DNA of 64,000 nt from Haemophilus parainfluenzae (GTDB lineage Bacteria; Pseudomonadota; Gammaproteobacteria; Enterobacterales; Pasteurellaceae), in NCBI RefSeq assembly GCF_003252755.1, contig NZ_QEPT01000008.1:35649-99648 (forward strand). Reading direction: 5' to 3'. The position numbers were made by a program, and so were the translations under genes. This document shows positions 36,988 through 45,567 of this stretch, piece by piece. The notes beneath the pieces were generated by a model. The model saw nothing but the letters and a program-made list of their open reading frames with translations. It did no database searches and was not told the origin of the DNA. How positions within the stretch are numbered: position 1 is the first letter of the stretch; every line of letters starts with the position of its first letter.

Positions 36988-37968
36988 TTATTTACTTAAA
37001 CATTGAGCATAGCTATCAGCGGTGGCTTGAAGGAAATTCGCATAAGAATTTGGACCAAGCTGTACATTATCGCCAATAGGATCTAAACGACCTACATTGA
37101 CTTTTGTGCTTTGCGCTAGCGAATCAATCACTTTTGGTGTGAATTGAGGCTCAGCAAAAAGACAATTTACATGGTGTTCTTCAATCTCTTCTTTGATGTG
37201 AGCAATGGTTTTTGCACCTGGTGCCACTAATGGATTAATGGTGAAATAACCGGTTTGATTTAAACCATACGCATCATTGAAATAACTATAAGCATCATGG
37301 AACACAAAGAAGCCTTTATCTTTGAGTGGGGCTAATTGTGCTTTGATTTTATCGCTTTGCTCAGTCAAAGTGCGGTTAAAATCAGCTAAGTTTTTCGCAA
37401 TGAGCTCTTTTTTATCTGGGTGTTGTTCTGTTAATTTATCCGCAACTTTCTGTGCCACAATTTGGCTAATCGCTGGTGAATACCATAAATGCCAGTTCAC
37501 ACTTAACCCATTTTCATCAACATCGTGGTCGTGATGGTCATGACCATGCTCGTGTTTATGATCGTGTCCATGTTTGTGATCATGGCCGTGCTCGTGTTCA
37601 TCACCTTCATGATAATGCTCATGATGCACTTTGCTTAAAAGCGGTTTAATTTCTGGAATATCAGAAATATTGATGACTTTTTTACTATCAATTTGGCTAA
37701 TCGGTTTTGCTAAGAAAGCGTCAATATCTTCACCAACCCAAAGCAATAAATCCGCAGATTTCACTTTTTGCACATCTGAAAGTTTTAAGCTGTAATCATG
37801 TGGAGAAGCACCAGCTGGTACTAAAACTTGTGTATCCGTCACACCGTTTGCAATAGACGATGTAATAAAACCGAGCGGTTTCACGGAGGCCAATACATCA
37901 GCATTTGCCATCATTGGAAGGGTTAAAAGTGCGGTAGAAATTGCACTCATTTTTAATACTTGTTTCAT
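36988..37968 (-). CDS. znuA: Zinc ABC transporter periplasmic binding protein ZnuA
   Basis: High-affinity periplasmic zinc-binding protein. The start at 37968 gives a signal peptide (MKQVLKMSAISTALLTLPMMANA) and has AAGGAAAC upstream; the open frame extends 45 bases further without support. The protein is 326 residues. A striking His/Asp/Glu-rich loop (about 112-147) made of HDHKHGHDHKHEHGHDHH-type repeats collects or senses zinc. Metal-ligand histidines lie in ASPHDYSL, VNWHLWYSP and FVFHDAYSYF. The permease genes znuBC are not in the window, as in H. influenzae, where znuA is separate. Zur control is likely but I could not define an operator. Confidence 0.94.
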   Translation of the reverse strand: MKQVLKMSAISTALLTLPMMANADVLASVKPLGFITSSIANGVTDTQVLVPAGASPHDYSLKLSDVQKVKSADLLLWVGEDIDAFLAKPISQIDSKKVINISDIPEIKPLLSKVHHEHYHEGDEHEHGHDHKHGHDHKHEHGHDHHDHDVDENGLSVNWHLWYSPAISQIVAQKVADKLTEQHPDKKELIAKNLADFNRTLTEQSDKIKAQLAPLKDKGFFVFHDAYSYFNDAYGLNQTGYFTINPLVAPGAKTIAHIKEEIEEHHVNCLFAEPQFTPKVIDSLAQSTKVNVGRLDPIGDNVQLGPNSYANFLQATADSYAQCLSK

Positions 37969-38106
37969 GTTTGTTTCCTTACTTTTATTGGGAATTATTC
38001 TCAAAGCCAACATAGACTACGCCTTTTTGATAAAATTGCAACATTCCAAATAAAAAAATGAAGTGATATTTCTTCATCTTGTTAAATACTTTCATTCATA
38101 AAGAAA

Positions 38107-38128
38107 AAGCAACATTTTCACGTTGCTT
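38107..38128 (-). terminator. tcdA terminator
   Basis: AAGCAAC (38107-38113) pairs with GTTGCTT (38122-38128). Minus-strand reading continues into TTTTCTTT. It lies between the tcdA stop and the znuA promoter region. Confidence 0.7.
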
Positions 38129-38135
38129 CATTTCT

Positions 38136-38897
38136 TTATTTTAATAACTTATCGATTACCCTAGAAACGGCAAAAAATCCAAAAGTTGCGGTTATCATAG
38201 TTGCTGCACCAAAGCCATTTGCACAATTCATGGTGGCTGATACTTCACAGCCTTCGCCCATTTTAGGGAAAATCAGAGGCTGGCTAGAAAACACCGCATC
38301 AACTGCAAACTTACGTTGTGGATTTTGAGTAAAATTGAAATCCTTACGTAAAACTGACCGCACTTTTGCCAATAATGGATCTTGAATCGTTTTGCTTAAA
38401 TCAGCAATTTGGATTTTGGATGGATCTGTCTGACCACCTGCGCCACCAATAGTAATAATCTTGATTTTATTACGTTTGCAATAGGCAATCATCGCCGCTT
38501 TGGTTTTCACATTATCAATGGCATCAATGACATAATCATAGCCACGATTTAAGTATTCGGCTTGATTATCCGGTGAAATGAAATCATCGATAATATTCAC
38601 CACACATTCTGGATTAATCAGATTAACGCGCTCTGCCATCACTTCTGTTTTAAGCTTACCAATATTGCCGCTTAATGCGGGAAGTTGACGATTAATATTG
38701 GTGACACAAATATCATCCATATCAATCATGGTGATCTGCCCTACGCCACTTCGCGCAAGTGCTTCCACCACCCACGAACCTACGCCGCCAATACCAATGA
38801 CGCACACATGAGCCTGACGCAAACGCGCCAAGCCTTCTGGTGTGTAAAGGCGGCCAATGCCGCCAAAACGTTGTTCGTAGTTATCGACTCGAGCCAT
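38136..38897 (-). CDS. tcdA: tRNA threonylcarbamoyladenosine dehydratase TcdA (CsdL)
   Basis: E1-like ATP-dependent enzyme that cyclises t6A37 to ct6A37 in tRNAs reading ANN codons. It is 253 residues. The adenylation-domain motif VCVIGIGGVGSWVVEALARSG (GxGxxG; about 27-46) is present, with IDMDDICVTNINRQ (about 53-66) and the C-terminal NCANGFGAATMITATFGFF helix. The start at 38897 overlaps the mltA stop by one base (TAATG on the minus strand), giving translational coupling with mltA. An uptake signal is at 38357-38365. Confidence 0.94.
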   Translation of the reverse strand: MARVDNYEQRFGGIGRLYTPEGLARLRQAHVCVIGIGGVGSWVVEALARSGVGQITMIDMDDICVTNINRQLPALSGNIGKLKTEVMAERVNLINPECVVNIIDDFISPDNQAEYLNRGYDYVIDAIDNVKTKAAMIAYCKRNKIKIITIGGAGGQTDPSKIQIADLSKTIQDPLLAKVRSVLRKDFNFTQNPQRKFAVDAVFSSQPLIFPKMGEGCEVSATMNCANGFGAATMITATFGFFAVSRVIDKLLK

Positions 38898-40024
38898 TAT
38901 TGTAGTACCCAAACACGTCCATAGTGTTTTGATAACCCCGCAATATGACCCGCTTGATCGCCAATACCACGGTATAAGTCAAAGTGGTGACCATTTACCG
39001 CACCGCCCACATCAAGTGCCACCATTAAGTGTAATTTGTGTGTGCCCATCCAGTTACCCTCATTATCAATATCCGGTACTTCAACCAATAATACGGTTCC
39101 AGAAGGAATCACATTGCGATCAGAAGCAACAGCAGCCATTGGCACTAAAGGCACACCTGCAGAACCTTTCACTTCTCCTGTTGGATCGTTTTTAAAGAAA
39201 ACATAAGATGGATTACGTTCTAACAATTCTCGTACTCGAGATGGGTTTGCTTTCCCCCATTCACGAATCGCTTGAATAGACATTTTTTCTTTTGGAATTT
39301 CACCATCTTCAACTAGCAAACGACCAACCGCTTGATATTTATAGCCATTTTGGCCTGCATAGGCTAAATAATTTAAATTGCCATCACCGTAATCAACATA
39401 GCCACTACCCTGCACGCCTAATAGAAAGTTATCCATCATTGAATCACTGTAAGCGAGCTCTAAGCCTTGTCCTGCCAATGCACCATTATAAATTTCTGCA
39501 CGGCTATAACGTTTATAGCTTGGCATCGCATAAATTGGATGTTGATATTGGCCTTGTGCAGTACGGCGTGCATGAATCACCGGCGAATAATAACCTGTCA
39601 TCAACACGTTTTGATAACCATCAAAACCTTTCATAATCTGAGGATTAATACCGTATTGTGCTAATTCATTTACATTTGCTCCTGCAAGCACCCAGTTAGT
39701 GATTTTGCCATAATTCGCCGCAAAGCGATTTGTTAATGAATTTGAATAATCACGAACATTCGTCAACTGTGTTAAAAAATCACCTTGGTTAACGACCGCA
39801 CCTTTGTTTTCAACGGAAGCCACTGGGCTTAAAATAGCTTGTTGATAAGTACGTCCACTATACTTTGCTCCGAATTTTTGTGGATCGTCGCCCGTCGCAG
39901 TACGCGGCAAGCTAGAATTATTTTTTGAAGAAACTTTACTTGGTGCCGATCCACATGATGCAAGCACCGAAACAGCCGCCATCACAGAAAGCATTTTTAC
40001 GGCGAGATTTTGACGAAATTTCAT
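38897..40024 (-). CDS. mltA: Membrane-bound lytic murein transglycosylase A (MltA)
   Basis: Outer-membrane lipoprotein that cleaves peptidoglycan glycan strands to 1,6-anhydro-MurNAc products. It is 375 residues with a lipoprotein signal (MKFRQNLAVKMLSVMAAVSVLASC, lipobox LASC, Cys24). The MltA/3D core contains GYYSPVIHARR, then VGVPLVPMAAVASDRNVIPSGT-type sequence and LMVALDVGGAVNGHHFDLYRG, which includes the catalytic Asp region of the 3D domain. It is upstream of and coupled to tcdA, as in H. influenzae. Confidence 0.94.
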   Translation of the reverse strand: MKFRQNLAVKMLSVMAAVSVLASCGSAPSKVSSKNNSSLPRTATGDDPQKFGAKYSGRTYQQAILSPVASVENKGAVVNQGDFLTQLTNVRDYSNSLTNRFAANYGKITNWVLAGANVNELAQYGINPQIMKGFDGYQNVLMTGYYSPVIHARRTAQGQYQHPIYAMPSYKRYSRAEIYNGALAGQGLELAYSDSMMDNFLLGVQGSGYVDYGDGNLNYLAYAGQNGYKYQAVGRLLVEDGEIPKEKMSIQAIREWGKANPSRVRELLERNPSYVFFKNDPTGEVKGSAGVPLVPMAAVASDRNVIPSGTVLLVEVPDIDNEGNWMGTHKLHLMVALDVGGAVNGHHFDLYRGIGDQAGHIAGLSKHYGRVWVLQ

Positions 40025-40174
40025 TCTTATTTTCCTAAATTAAACTAACTAATACAAAGTTGCATACGCTATCAAAAATTCCCTTTTAGGACTAGCACTA
40101 TTTCATAAAATGATTAATTAATATTCACATTGTTTATTTTCTTAACAAACGGAAAGTCAAATTCAGTTTAAATC

Positions 40175-40202
40175 TTGCAATAATTTTTGAAACGAGTATA
40201 TT
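40175..40202 (+). promoter_or_regulatory. Promoter of tRNA-fMet
   Basis: TTGCAA (40175-40180), a 16-bp spacer and TATATT (40197-40202), followed by the GC-rich discriminator ACGCGCC. Such discriminators are typical of stable-RNA promoters under ppGpp/DksA control. Confidence 0.75.
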
Positions 40203-40215
40203 ACGCGCCATCAGA

Positions 40216-40292
40216 CGCGGGGTGGAGCAGCTTGGTAGCTCGTCGGGCTCATAACCCGAAGGCCGTCGGTTCAAATCCGGCCCCCGCAACCA
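40216..40292 (+). tRNA. Initiator tRNA-fMet (CAT)
   Basis: The 77-nt gene folds as a cloverleaf with anticodon CAT in CGGGCTCATAACCCG. It shows the initiator hallmarks: an unpaired C1-A72 end (CGCGGGG...CCCCGCAACCA) and three GC pairs in the anticodon stem (GGG/CCC). CCA is encoded. Confidence 0.97.
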
Positions 40293-40300
40293 AATTACAA

Positions 40301-40326
40301 AGCACCGAAATTTCGGTGCTTTTTTC
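40301..40326 (+). terminator. Terminator after tRNA-fMet
   Basis: AGCACCGAAA directly abuts TTTCGGTGCT (40301-40320), followed by TTTTTCG. Confidence 0.9.
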
Positions 40327-40405
40327 GTTTTTAGATAAAGGTAACTTTAATCAAAATAAAAAGGCACAATGTACTGAAAAATTATGCCTTTATCTATCAA
40401 TCTTA

Positions 40406-40912
40406 TTAGATTTGATACTTTGTTTTATCGCCAATATCAAAATGCAATGGCATTCGCCATTTTTGAACCGCAAGAATCAATAATAATCCGCCAACAATCA
40501 ACGATAAAATTCGGGCAATCCAACCCTCTTCAAATACCCAAGCAAACCAAAGTGCAGCGACAAATGCAGGTTGCAAATTTAATAGCGATACTCTAAAACA
40601 GAAGTATTCTTTAAAACATAAACCGCCAAGTGTGACCAATGCACCACCTAACGCTAATTCATGCCAACCTAAAAGCGCACATAAAAGTGCAAGCCACGTG
40701 GCAAATTGGAATGTTAAGCGGAAATGCTTTAAATAAATATGAAGGGATGACGCACAGCAAGTTGCCGCAATTAATACAGCGATTTGAGCCTGCTGAGGAT
40801 ACCAGGTTAAAGCCAAAATGCTAAATGCCGCAATCACAAAGCCTGTACGATAAATAATGACAGTGAGTTTATCCCAAACATCCATTGGAGATTGGATATG
40901 TGGATCAGCCAT
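40406..40912 (-). CDS. DUF2301-like integral membrane protein
   Basis: A 168-residue protein with about five or six hydrophobic helices, beginning with a short soluble segment (MADPHIQSPMDVWDKL). Landmarks are CASSLHIYLKHFR (about 53-65), GLCFKEYFCFR (about 96-106) and the C-terminal KWRMPLHFDIGDKTKYQI. It resembles the uncharacterised DUF2301 membrane proteins of Haemophilus, by memory of the family. Function is unknown. It is followed on the minus strand by the tRNA-fMet terminator region and lies 74 bp downstream of mpl. Confidence 0.8.
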   Translation of the reverse strand: MADPHIQSPMDVWDKLTVIIYRTGFVIAAFSILALTWYPQQAQIAVLIAATCCASSLHIYLKHFRLTFQFATWLALLCALLGWHELALGGALVTLGGLCFKEYFCFRVSLLNLQPAFVAALWFAWVFEEGWIARILSLIVGGLLLILAVQKWRMPLHFDIGDKTKYQI

Positions 40913-40986
40913 GCTATTTCCTTATTTTTGATGATAAAAAGTGCGTTCAAAAACACTCTCATTTTTGACCGCACTTTACATTGAGA

Positions 40987-42342
40987 TTATTTTAATCGAT
41001 CTAAAATCTTTTGATGAATGCCACCAAAGCTACCGTTTGACATCACAAGAATGTGATCAGTTGGTTTCGCTTCTGCCACAATCATATCGACTAATTTATC
41101 AACATTTCCTGTGTAATGTGCCGGTTGCACACATTGTCCTGCAATTTCAGCCACATCCCATGGAATATTATCTGGTTGTAGCATAAACACGGCATCAGCT
41201 CGCCCAAGTGCTGGGGCAATTTCATCTTTATGCACACCCATTTTCATGGTGTTTGAACGAGGTTCTAATACGGCAAGAATACGTACACCACCACCTACTT
41301 TATCACGCAACGCAGTAAGTGTTGCCAAAATGGCTTCTGGGTGATGAGCAAAGTCATCATAAACCGTAATCCCGTTTACTTCACCCTTCACTTCTAAACG
41401 ACGTTTTGCATTGATAAAGCTACCTAATGCATGACATGCATCTTCAATTTTCACACCGGCATGGTAAGCCGCCGCAATCGCCATTAAAGCATTGTGCATA
41501 TTGTGCTGCCCAACAATATTCCATTTCACTTCAGCGATTTTTTGACCGTGATGGAATACAGCAAATTCAGAGCAATCATTGGTAATACGTTCCGCAAACC
41601 ATTCCTTATCTTTACCGATAAATTGCTGTTCTGACCAACATCCCATATTGAGGGTTTCTTTCACGCTCTGTTCATCTGCAAAAGAAAGAACGCGTCCTGT
41701 AGAAGGAATGGTGCGGATCATATGATGGAATTGGCGCTGGATTGCATGAAGATCATCGAAGATGTCAGCATGATCGAAGCTGATATTGTTAATGATCAAA
41801 GTTTTCGGATTGTAATGGACAAATTTAGAACGTTTATCAAAGAACGCCGTATCGTACTCATCCGCTTCAATCACGAAGAACTCACTCTCCCCTAAACGAG
41901 CAGAGGTACCAAAATTCCCCGCAATACCACCGATTAGGAAACCGGGTTTTAGCCCATTTTGTTCTAAAATCCAAGTCAACATGCCCGTTGTTGTGGTTTT
42001 ACCATGTGTACCCGAAACCGCTAACACCCAACGATTACGCAATAAATGGTCGTGTAACCATTGTGGGCCGGATGTATAAGGCAAGGCATTATCCAAAACA
42101 TATTCTACGCAAGGATTACCGCGTTTCATGGCATTACCAACAATCACCATATCGGGTGCAGTCTGAAGCTGAGCAACATCATAATTAGGAATAATTTCAA
42201 TACCCTGCTCTTGTAAAAAAGTACTCATTGGTGGGTAAACATTGGTATCGGAGCCTGTGACTTTATAACCCATTTGTTTGGCAATCATCGCGATACCGCC
42301 CATAAAGGTACCGCAGATGCCTAAAATATGAATATGTTTCAT
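40987..42342 (-). CDS. mpl: UDP-N-acetylmuramate:L-alanyl-gamma-D-glutamyl-meso-diaminopimelate ligase Mpl
   Basis: Peptidoglycan-recycling ligase that joins recovered murein tripeptide to UDP-MurNAc. At 451 residues it has the N-terminal Rossmann motif HILGICGTFMGGIAMIAKQ (about 4-22), the ATP-binding P-loop VSGTHGKTTTTGML (about 109-122), the Mur ligase central motifs FVIEADEYDTAFFDKRSKF (about 157-175) and DDFAHHPEAI (about 328-337). The GTFMGG form rather than a MurC-type sequence marks it as Mpl. It is a single gene between the DUF2301 gene and the metC terminator. Confidence 0.95.
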   Translation of the reverse strand: MKHIHILGICGTFMGGIAMIAKQMGYKVTGSDTNVYPPMSTFLQEQGIEIIPNYDVAQLQTAPDMVIVGNAMKRGNPCVEYVLDNALPYTSGPQWLHDHLLRNRWVLAVSGTHGKTTTTGMLTWILEQNGLKPGFLIGGIAGNFGTSARLGESEFFVIEADEYDTAFFDKRSKFVHYNPKTLIINNISFDHADIFDDLHAIQRQFHHMIRTIPSTGRVLSFADEQSVKETLNMGCWSEQQFIGKDKEWFAERITNDCSEFAVFHHGQKIAEVKWNIVGQHNMHNALMAIAAAYHAGVKIEDACHALGSFINAKRRLEVKGEVNGITVYDDFAHHPEAILATLTALRDKVGGGVRILAVLEPRSNTMKMGVHKDEIAPALGRADAVFMLQPDNIPWDVAEIAGQCVQPAHYTGNVDKLVDMIVAEAKPTDHILVMSNGSFGGIHQKILDRLK

Positions 42343-42404
42343 TGTTCTTCTCTAGTTGCTAAAAATGCTGACTATGATAAATCAACTCAAAGATTGAGTA
42401 AATA

Positions 42405-42428
42405 AGGGCTGTTTACATAAACAGCCCT
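42405..42428 (-). terminator. metC terminator
   Basis: AGGGCTGTTTA (42405-42415) and TAAACAGCCCT (42418-42428) form an 11-bp perfect inverted repeat just after the metC stop; the central bases must open to form the loop. Confidence 0.75.
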
Positions 42429-42433
42429 CTTTC

Positions 42434-43624
42434 TTATTTGATTCGCTCAAAGCCTGCTTGAAGATCGGCAATTAATTCATCCGTGTCTTCAAATCCAATA
42501 TGCACACGAATTAATGAGCCTGTTAATTTACGCTCAATACCTGGGCGAATTTTCTCAATTTCTTCCGGTTGATTGCATAAAATGAGCGATTCAAACCCGC
42601 CCCAAGAATAAGCCATTGTGAAAAGCTCAAAGTGATCCATAAAGGCGGCAAGCTCTTCATCATTTAAACGTTTATGTAATTCAAAAGAGAATAAACCGCT
42701 TGCGCCAGTAAAGTCACGTTTAAAGTTTTCATGGCCTGGGCAACTTGGTAACGCAGGATGATACACTGCTTTAATTTGTGGTTGTTCACTTAACCATTTG
42801 GCCACTTTTAAACTACTTTCATGATGTTGTTTTAATCGCACACCTAAGGTTCGAATACCGCGTGCTGTCGTATAAGCGGAATCGGCATCAACCATTTGTC
42901 CCATTAGATAGGAGTGCTCGCGTAATTTATCCCAGGTACGTGTATTAGCCACAGCAGTACCAATCATAATATCAGAATGCCCCACTAGATATTTAGTCCC
43001 AGCTTGAATGGAGATATCAATATCGTGTTCTAACGCTTTGAATAGTACCCCTCCTGCCCATGTATTATCGATCATAATGATGATTTCAGGGCTCACGGCT
43101 CGAACGGCGTTAACAATCGCTGGAATATCTGGCACTTCCATTGTTAAAGAACTTGGTGACTCTAAAAATAAGACTTTGGTATTTGGTTGCACGAGTTTGG
43201 CAACATCTGTACCTATCATGGGATCATAATAGGTCGTATCAATATGCATTTTTTTCAAAATTACATTGCAAAAATCTTGTGTCGGCTCATAGGCTGCACC
43301 TGTCATTAAAACGTGATCACCCGTTTCTACAAATGATAAAATGGCATTGGTTACCGCTGCAGCACCACAAGGATAAAGATAACAGCCAGCGCCCCCTTCC
43401 ATTTCACACATTAAATCTTGAAGCGCAAAATGCGTTAACGTGCCACGACGCCCGTAGAAAAGCTCTCCCTTATAACGATTTTTTGTGCAATGTTTTTTAT
43501 CTGCAATAGTCTCAAATACTAAAGAAGATGCACGCTGAATCACGGGGTTTACAGCCCCTTGAGTAAAACGTTTTTTACGTCCGGCATGAACCAGTGTGGT
43601 TGATAAAGTATGATGTTCTGACAT
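42434..43624 (-). CDS. metC: Cystathionine beta-lyase MetC
   Basis: PLP enzyme splitting cystathionine to homocysteine, pyruvate and ammonia in methionine synthesis. The start is set at the ATG at 43624 ([18 protein letters not shown]), with AGGTGA upstream; a GTG nine bases earlier overlaps the ribosome site. It is 396 residues. The Cys/Met-metabolism fold has YFYGRRGT-type N-terminal residues ([13 protein letters not shown]), [17 protein letters not shown] and the PLP lysine in [14 protein letters not shown]. The beta-lyase subgroup assignment rests on overall likeness to E. coli MetC. Confidence 0.93.
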   Translation of the reverse strand: MSEHHTLSTTLVHAGRKKRFTQGAVNPVIQRASSLVFETIADKKHCTKNRYKGELFYGRRGTLTHFALQDLMCEMEGGAGCYLYPCGAAAVTNAILSFVETGDHVLMTGAAYEPTQDFCNVILKKMHIDTTYYDPMIGTDVAKLVQPNTKVLFLESPSSLTMEVPDIPAIVNAVRAVSPEIIIMIDNTWAGGVLFKALEHDIDISIQAGTKYLVGHSDIMIGTAVANTRTWDKLREHSYLMGQMVDADSAYTTARGIRTLGVRLKQHHESSLKVAKWLSEQPQIKAVYHPALPSCPGHENFKRDFTGASGLFSFELHKRLNDEELAAFMDHFELFTMAYSWGGFESLILCNQPEEIEKIRPGIERKLTGSLIRVHIGFEDTDELIADLQAGFERIK

Positions 43625-43759
43625 ATATTTCACCTATAACTTAGACAATATTAATTAATTCAATAGATAAAAACAGCTGTTAAAATGCGGTCAATTTTTT
43701 TAGAATAGTGGCCGAGTTTTTGCGTTAGCAAAATTTTTATTAACATTTATATAGGAATT

Positions 43760-44368
43760 ATGACTATGGTATTAGTAACTCGTCAAGCTCCAGATTTTAC
43801 TTCTTCTGCAGTTTTAGGCAATGGTGAAATCGTTAACAACTTCAATTTCAAAAAACACGTTAATGGTAAAGCTGCGGTATTATTCTTCTACCCATTAGAC
43901 TTTACTTTCGTTTGCCCATCTGAATTAATCGCATTCGACCACCGTTATGAAGAATTCAAAAAACGTGGTGTTGAAGTGGTTGGTGTATCTATTGACTCAG
44001 AATTCACTCACAACGCATGGCGTAATACCCCAACTGAAAACGGCGGTATCGGTGCAGTTAAATATGCATTAGCAGCTGACGTTAAACACGAAATCGCTCA
44101 AGCATACGGTATTGAGCATCCAGAAGCTGGTGTTGCATTACGTGCTTCATTCTTAATTGACAAAAACGGGGTTGTTCGTCACCAAATCGTAAACGACTTA
44201 CCATTAGGTCGTAACATCGATGAAATGTTACGTATGGTAGATGCGTTACAATTCCACGAAGAACACGGTGAAGTTTGCCCAGCTCAATGGGAAAAAGGCA
44301 AAGAAGGTATGAAAGACAGCCCTGAAGGTGTTGCTAAATACTTGAAACAAAACGCTGACAAACTTTAA
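43760..44368 (+). CDS. Typical 2-Cys peroxiredoxin (AhpC/Tsa family)
   Basis: Reduces hydrogen peroxide and organic peroxides with thioredoxin-type donors. It is 202 residues. The peroxidatic Cys is in YPLDFTFVCPSEL (Cys52) and the resolving Cys in HGEVCPAQWEKGKEG (about Cys173), followed by the C-terminal arm. Two starts are possible, ATG 43760 or ATG 43766, sharing AGGAATT upstream. The codons are strongly biased to a few preferred forms, consistent with high expression. It is flanked by a strong terminator, so probably monocistronic; no AhpF gene is adjacent. Confidence 0.92.
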   Translation: MTMVLVTRQAPDFTSSAVLGNGEIVNNFNFKKHVNGKAAVLFFYPLDFTFVCPSELIAFDHRYEEFKKRGVEVVGVSIDSEFTHNAWRNTPTENGGIGAVKYALAADVKHEIAQAYGIEHPEAGVALRASFLIDKNGVVRHQIVNDLPLGRNIDEMLRMVDALQFHEEHGEVCPAQWEKGKEGMKDSPEGVAKYLKQNADKL

Positions 44369-44376
44369 TTTTTAAG

Positions 44377-44405
44377 AAAAAGCCACATTAAGTGGCTTTT
44401 TTTAT
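44377..44405 (+). terminator. Peroxiredoxin terminator
   Basis: AAAAGCCAC and GTGGCTTTT around ATTAA, followed by T7. Confidence 0.92.
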
Positions 44406-44458
44406 TTTTGTAGATCCTTTAAAATGAACATATCTTTAACCAAAGTGCGGTTATTTTT

Positions 44459-45016
44459 ATGAAATATAATATTCCCATTTTCCTGACGATTCTCCGAGTG
44501 ATTTTAATTCCATTCTTCGTCTTGGCGTTTTATTTGCCTATCCCTTCCGCGCCTTTTATTACCACTCTTATTTTCTTTATTGCAGGTGTCACCGACTGGT
44601 TTGATGGCTATCTTGCTCGAAAATTAAAACAAACAACTCGCTTCGGTGCTTTCCTTGATCCTGTAGCTGATAAAGTGATGGTTATTACTGCCCTTGTGTT
44701 AATCGTGGAATATCAACATTCTTTCTGGATTACTATCCCCGCCATTATTATGATTTCACGTGAAATCATAATCTCCGCTTTACGTGAATGGATGGCTGAA
44801 TTAGGTGAACGTAATAAAGTGGCTGTTTCATGGATGGGAAAAGTGAAAACCACCTCTCAAATGCTAGCTTTAGGTGGATTACTCTGGCGATATAACGTTT
44901 ATATGGAAACCTTGGCAATCATACTACTCTACTTGGCGGCGATTTTAACTGTGTGGTCTATGCTCCAATACTTGAAAGCCGCAAAAGGCAGCTTATTAGA
45001 TAATATTGAATTATAA
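44459..45016 (+). CDS. pgsA: CDP-diacylglycerol-glycerol-3-phosphate 3-phosphatidyltransferase PgsA
   Basis: Makes phosphatidylglycerol phosphate, the committed step to phosphatidylglycerol and cardiolipin, in the inner membrane. It is 185 residues with several helices and the CDP-alcohol phosphotransferase signature [13 protein letters not shown]...[10 protein letters not shown] (about 47-76), with all the Asp residues in place. An uptake signal (44443-44451) lies immediately before the start. It is followed by an inverted repeat and the tRNA-Gly-Leu-Lys cluster; in E. coli too, pgsA precedes a Gly-Cys-Leu tRNA group. Confidence 0.95.
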   Translation: MKYNIPIFLTILRVILIPFFVLAFYLPIPSAPFITTLIFFIAGVTDWFDGYLARKLKQTTRFGAFLDPVADKVMVITALVLIVEYQHSFWITIPAIIMISREIIISALREWMAELGERNKVAVSWMGKVKTTSQMLALGGLLWRYNVYMETLAIILLYLAAILTVWSMLQYLKAAKGSLLDNIEL

Positions 45017-45035
45017 AATTGGCTAAAATTTAAAT

Positions 45036-45070
45036 AAAAGGTGCGGTTATTTTAATCGCACCTTTTATTT
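45036..45070 (+). terminator. pgsA terminator from degenerate uptake-like arms
   Basis: AAAAGGTGCG (45036-45045) pairs with CGCACCTTTT (45057-45066), followed by ATTTTT. The arms resemble uptake signals with one base changed (AGGTGCGGT). Confidence 0.85.
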
Positions 45071-45115
45071 TTGAATTATTTTTAACCAATCAAAAAATTT
45101 TTTTACGAATTTTAT

Positions 45116-45143
45116 TTGACACAATAAGATAAATCCGTAAAAT
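45116..45143 (+). promoter_or_regulatory. Promoter of the tRNA Gly-Leu-Lys cluster
   Basis: TTGACA (45116-45121), a 16-bp spacer and TAAAAT (45138-45143), then a GC-rich discriminator ACGCCCC. The preceding A/T-tract sequence (45095-45115) looks like an UP element. Confidence 0.85.
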
Positions 45144-45171
45144 ACGCCCCGTTGTTTGGCAACAAGCAAGC

Positions 45172-45247
<76 letters not shown>

Positions 45248-45251
45248 ATTT

Positions 45252-45338
45252 GCCCGAGTGGTGGAATCGGTAGACACAAGGGATTTAAAATCCCTCGCCT
45301 TTCGAGGCGTGCCAGTTCAAGTCTGGCTTCGGGCACCA
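45252..45338 (+). tRNA. tRNA-Leu (TAA)
   Basis: An 87-nt class II tRNA with a long variable arm (CTCGCCTTTCGAGGCG region), anticodon TAA in the loop TTTAAAA, and encoded CCA. Confidence 0.96.
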
Positions 45339-45356
45339 TTTCAAAATTATACCTGT

Positions 45357-45432
45357 GGGTCGTTAGCTCAGTCGGTAGAGCAGCGGACTTTTAATCCGTT
45401 GGTCGAAGGTTCGAATCCTTCACGACCCACCA
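45357..45432 (+). tRNA. tRNA-Lys (TTT)
   Basis: A 76-nt cloverleaf GGGTCGTTAGCTC...CGACCCACCA with anticodon TTT in CGGACTTTTAATCCG. Confidence 0.97.
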
Positions 45433-45441
45433 CTTTAAATC

Positions 45442-45466
45442 AGCACCTTAACGGGTGTTTTTTTAT
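45442..45466 (+). terminator. Terminator of the tRNA cluster
   Basis: CACC and GGTG with a small TTAACG loop, followed by T7. The stem is short but the U tract is good. Confidence 0.6.
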
Positions 45467-45512
45467 GCCTAAAATTTAGGATAAAGACTTTCCTACTCTC
45501 TTTTTCTAAAAA

Positions 45513-45546
45513 CACATAAAAAAATAACCGCACTTTCGTACGGTTA
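45513..45546 (-). terminator. miaB terminator containing an uptake signal
   Basis: On the minus strand TAACCG (45541-45546) and CGGTTA (45525-45530) close a stem-loop whose distal arm is an uptake signal (45527-45535), followed by TTTTTTTAT. Confidence 0.7.
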
Positions 45547-45567
45547 CTTATCTATATTCTAAAATGA

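Noticed and set aside
37500..37630. Short spaced repeats resembling a CRISPR or satellite
   Set aside because: They are codons of the histidine-rich loop of ZnuA, in frame with an intact gene.
38028..38047. Possible Zur operator upstream of znuA (TGATAAAATTGCAACATTCC)
   Set aside because: Only one half resembles the E. coli Zur half-site; the dyad is poor and no Pasteurellaceae consensus could be applied with confidence.
43679..43697. AAATGCGGTCAA as an uptake signal
   Set aside because: One base differs from the 9-mer (AAGTGCGGT); counted as degenerate. The same holds for sites near 12348, 40936, 62556 and 62965.
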